From positions 1-41,012 of the forward strand of contig JAGOAZ010000001.1 in the NCBI GenBank assembly GCA_017983675.1: a stretch of DNA of 41,012 nt, given 5' to 3'. How positions within the stretch are numbered: the first letter of the stretch is position 1; the number at the start of each line of letters is the position of its first letter. Shown here in pieces: positions 39,188 through 41,012 of the stretch. Source of the DNA: Fluviicola sp. (GTDB lineage Bacteria > Bacteroidota > Bacteroidia > Flavobacteriales_D > Crocinitomicaceae). A program made the translations under genes and the position numbers. The notes under the pieces were generated by a model, which made no database searches, was not told the DNA's origin, and was given only the letters and a program-made list of their open reading frames with translations.

Positions 39188-41012
39188 ATGAAAAATTTTA
39201 CGCGCTTATTCATTGTCCTTTTGCTAAGTATTCAAGCAATTGCACAACAAAAATTAGATTATGATACCGATTCACGTTGGTTTTGGGGATTAAATGTTGG
39301 ATCAACTTGGTCCAAAGCGGATGTTGCCAAGAAAAATGATTGGGGTTTTGGATTAACAATCGGAAAAGCATTCAATTACAACTATGGTCGAAAATTGAGC
39401 TTTGATATTCGTGGACGTTATTTAACGGGCGAGTGGTTCGGTCAAAATTACGACACGACAGATATTTCAGGTATTTATCCGTATAACCTTCCCGGAACTG
39501 ATTACAGCAGCACATTGGGATATTCCGTGCTAAATCACAAAACGCGTGTACACGAATTGAGTTTGGAATTGGTCATACACGCGAATAATTTGCGTGCTCG
39601 AACAGGTTGGGATCCTTACGTATTTGGAGGGATTGGTTACAGTTGGTACAAAGCAACTGGTAATTTGCTTGGTTCGGATGGGAATTTGATTCAATACGAT
39701 CAATTAGTAGCTACGAATGATATTTCCAAAGAATCAATTACGGATGTGTTTGGGGTATTACCTGATTACGAAACAAATTTGATTAACGATCCTGCTCACG
39801 AATTTGCACGCAATTGGATGCCAAGTTTAGGCGTTGGATTAGGATACCAATTTGGAAAACGTTTCTCCATGGGTATCGAACACAAAACAACGTTTACCCG
39901 TGCCGATAATTTTGATGGTTATATTTCTCCAACTGGAAAATACGCCAATGATTGGTACCACTATACGAGTTTCTACATGACTTTTCAGTTACGTGCTCAT
40001 GAAATAGAAGAGCCTGAAAGAAAACCTGAATTGGTCGACCAAACAACTCCAACGGTTAAATATCCGCCAATTGTTAGTTACCGCAATCCAATGAGTGAGC
40101 AATCGACTGTAAACGTTCCTACATATCAATTGGTTGTTTCGGTAGCAAATGTGTTGGAACAACAACAAGTGCAAATTACACAAAACGGCAAACCGATTTA
40201 TTTTAATTGGAATAGAAATACAGGAACGGCTTCTGCCAATGTAACACTGCAACTTGGTGCGAATGTGTTTACTACTACTGGAACAAATCAAGTTGGAACG
40301 GATCAAGAATCGGTAACCATTATTTACGAACGTTTACCAGAAACACCAACACCTCCTGTTGTGGTGAAACTGCCGCCAGTAGTTACGATTACCAATCCAG
40401 CTGTCAATCCAAAAGAAGTGACATCGGCAACGTACGCATTTGAAAGTACAGTGTTGAATGTGACGCAACAAAATCAAATTACGGTGCAATTGAACGGACA
40501 GAATATTCCGTTTACTTTTAATCCAACAACGCATCAAGTCACAGGAAATTTGTCGTTGATTCAAGGAGCAAATACACTTCAGGTTTCCGCAACAAATGCC
40601 GATGGTTCGGACAGCAAACAAACGTCATTGATTTTCCGCCCTGTTGTGGTGAAAGTGCCACCAGTAGTTACGATTACCAATCCAGCTGTCAATCCAAAAG
40701 AAGTGACAACGGCAATGTACGCATTTGAAAGTACGGTGTTGAATGTGACGCAACAAAATCAAATCACCGTGCAATTGAACGGACAGAATATTCTGTTTAC
40801 TTTTAATCCAACATCACACCAAGTAACAGGAAATTTGACGTTGATTCAAGGAGCAAATACGCTACAGGTTTCCGCAACAAATGCAGATGGTTCGGACAGC
40901 AAACAAACGACATTGATTTTCCGCCCTGTTGTGGTGAAAGTCCCACCAGTGGTGACGATTACCAATCCTGCTGTCAATCCAAAAGAAGTGACATCGGCAA
41001 CGTACGCATTTG
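39188..41012 (+). CDS. Outer-membrane barrel protein with tandem 95-residue Ig-like repeats (partial)
   Basis: The gene opens at ATG 39188 and is still open at the window end (608 codons). A signal peptide (MKNFTRLFIVLLLSIQAIAQ) leads to an outer-membrane barrel of about 250 residues (WFWGLNVGSTWSKADV, DPYVFGGIGYSWYKA, LGVGLGYQFGKRFSMGIEHK; short forms only), then a Pro/Glu linker near 280. From about residue 293 come Ig-like domains of about 95 residues: one diverged copy, then copies at 391 and 486 that are nearly identical, and a third cut by the window. The barrel would anchor the repeat arm, either inside the periplasm or outside. Two minus-strand open frames inside are shadows. Confidence 0.85.
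   Translation, partial: MKNFTRLFIVLLLSIQAIAQQKLDYDTDSRWFWGLNVGSTWSKADVAKKNDWGFGLTIGKAFNYNYGRKLSFDIRGRYLTGEWFGQNYDTTDISGIYPYNLPGTDYSSTLGYSVLNHKTRVHELSLELVIHANNLRARTGWDPYVFGGIGYSWYKATGNLLGSDGNLIQYDQLVATNDISKESITDVFGVLPDYETNLINDPAHEFARNWMPSLGVGLGYQFGKRFSMGIEHKTTFTRADNFDGYISPTGKYANDWYHYTSFYMTFQLRAHEIEEPERKPELVDQTTPTVKYPPIVSYRNPMSEQSTVNVPTYQLVVSVANVLEQQQVQITQNGKPIYFNWNRNTGTASANVTLQLGANVFTTTGTNQVGTDQESVTIIYERLPETPTPPVVVKLPPVVTITNPAVNPKEVTSATYAFESTVLNVTQQNQITVQLNGQNIPFTFNPTTHQVTGNLSLIQGANTLQVSATNADGSDSKQTSLIFRPVVVKVPPVVTITNPAVNPKEVTTAMYAFESTVLNVTQQNQITVQLNGQNILFTFNPTSHQVTGNLTLIQGANTLQVSATNADGSDSKQTTLIFRPVVVKVPPVVTITNPAVNPKEVTSATYAF
40064..40357 (+). repeat. Diverged first Ig-like domain
   Basis: Residues 293-390 align with the later repeats in layout: PPIVSYRNPMSEQ against PPVVTITNPAVNP, VQITQNGKPIYF against ITVQLNGQNIPF, and LGANVFTTTGTNQVGTDQ against QGANTLQVSATNADGSDS. 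The nucleotide sequence is clearly different, so this copy is older. Confidence 0.6.
40358..40642 (+). repeat. 285-bp tandem repeat, copy 1
   Basis: One unit of an in-frame 285-bp (95-codon) repeat starting GTTGTGGTGAAA. By hand it differs from copy 2 at about 17 positions (about 94% identity). Confidence 0.9.
40643..40927 (+). repeat. 285-bp tandem repeat, copy 2
   Basis: Same start (GTTGTGGTGAAA) and exact length as copy 1. Changes are scattered, many silent, some conservative (Ser/Thr, Pro/Leu). Confidence 0.9.
40928..41012 (+). repeat. 285-bp tandem repeat, copy 3 (cut by window end)
   Basis: Begins GTTGTGGTGAAA at 40928, exactly 285 bases after copy 2, and follows the unit for 85 bases to the end of the window. 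More copies may lie beyond. Confidence 0.85.

Noticed and set aside
40334..40621. Minus-strand open frames rich in Cys and Arg at 39989-40306 and 40334-40621
   Set aside because: They are shadows of the plus-strand repeat protein, which has a signal peptide, in-frame repeats and no stops.
40358..41012. CRISPR-like or DNA-only repeat array
   Set aside because: The period is 285 bases, exactly 95 codons, and the repeats are coding; there are no spacers.

Overview
The window looks like chromosomal DNA of a Bacteroidota bacterium, order Flavobacteriales, possibly Crocinitomicaceae/Fluviicola-like (inference, not proven). The signs are: a gliding-type C-terminal (type B) sorting domain next to a PorP/SprF protein; DUF1573, DUF3098 and TIGR03643 proteins; a DnaE with a fused N-terminal exonuclease; low GC; start codons preceded by A-rich rather than Shine-Dalgarno sequence; and many TAnnTTTG -7 boxes, the Bacteroidota vegetative promoter. 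No rRNA, tRNA, CRISPR array or insertion sequence was seen.

Bases 1 to about 4,470 form a more AT-rich accessory island, read almost entirely on the minus strand. In reading order it holds a decayed ORF remnant, a tandem Cys/His zinc-finger protein, a GIY-YIG nuclease-like gene broken by a one-base frameshift, a 55-residue UVR-motif protein, a 34-residue ORF, a small membrane protein, an AAA+ ATPase and a DUF262 (GmrS-like) protein without an HNH tail. Two transcription units in the island share a 29-nt leader element at almost the same distance from their start codons. GIY-YIG and UVR modules are both parts of UvrC, so this looks like a split DNA-processing cassette of unknown purpose.

Bases 4,472 to 23,400 are mostly core genome: two paralogous outer-membrane barrels, a TIGR03643 protein, dapD, ruvX, def, a lipoprotein, two DUF1573 proteins, dnaE, a SirB1-like protein, a MoxR ATPase, two periplasmic parvulin chaperones, guaB and a carboxypeptidase-regulatory-like protein. 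Three convergent pairs have stop codons that abut with no bases between them.

Bases 22,085 to 28,637 look like a light/oxidative-stress block on the minus strand: a MerR/B12-binding (CarH/LitR-like) regulator, then ECF sigma, crtI, crtB, idi, a PTPS-type pterin synthase, a small membrane protein and a photolyase. Two 30-bp imperfect palindromes in direct repeat lie just upstream of the sigma gene and are candidate operators.

Bases 28,788 to 35,762 carry a lipoprotein, aspartate kinase, a YceI protein, the run ftsX-DUF3098-uppP-truB-queA, and a CoA-binding protein. Bases 35,765 to 39,048 are a surface/gliding-type unit (type B sorted adhesin, PorP/SprF, OmpA). The window ends inside a long plus-strand gene with an outer-membrane barrel followed by nearly identical 95-residue Ig-like repeats.
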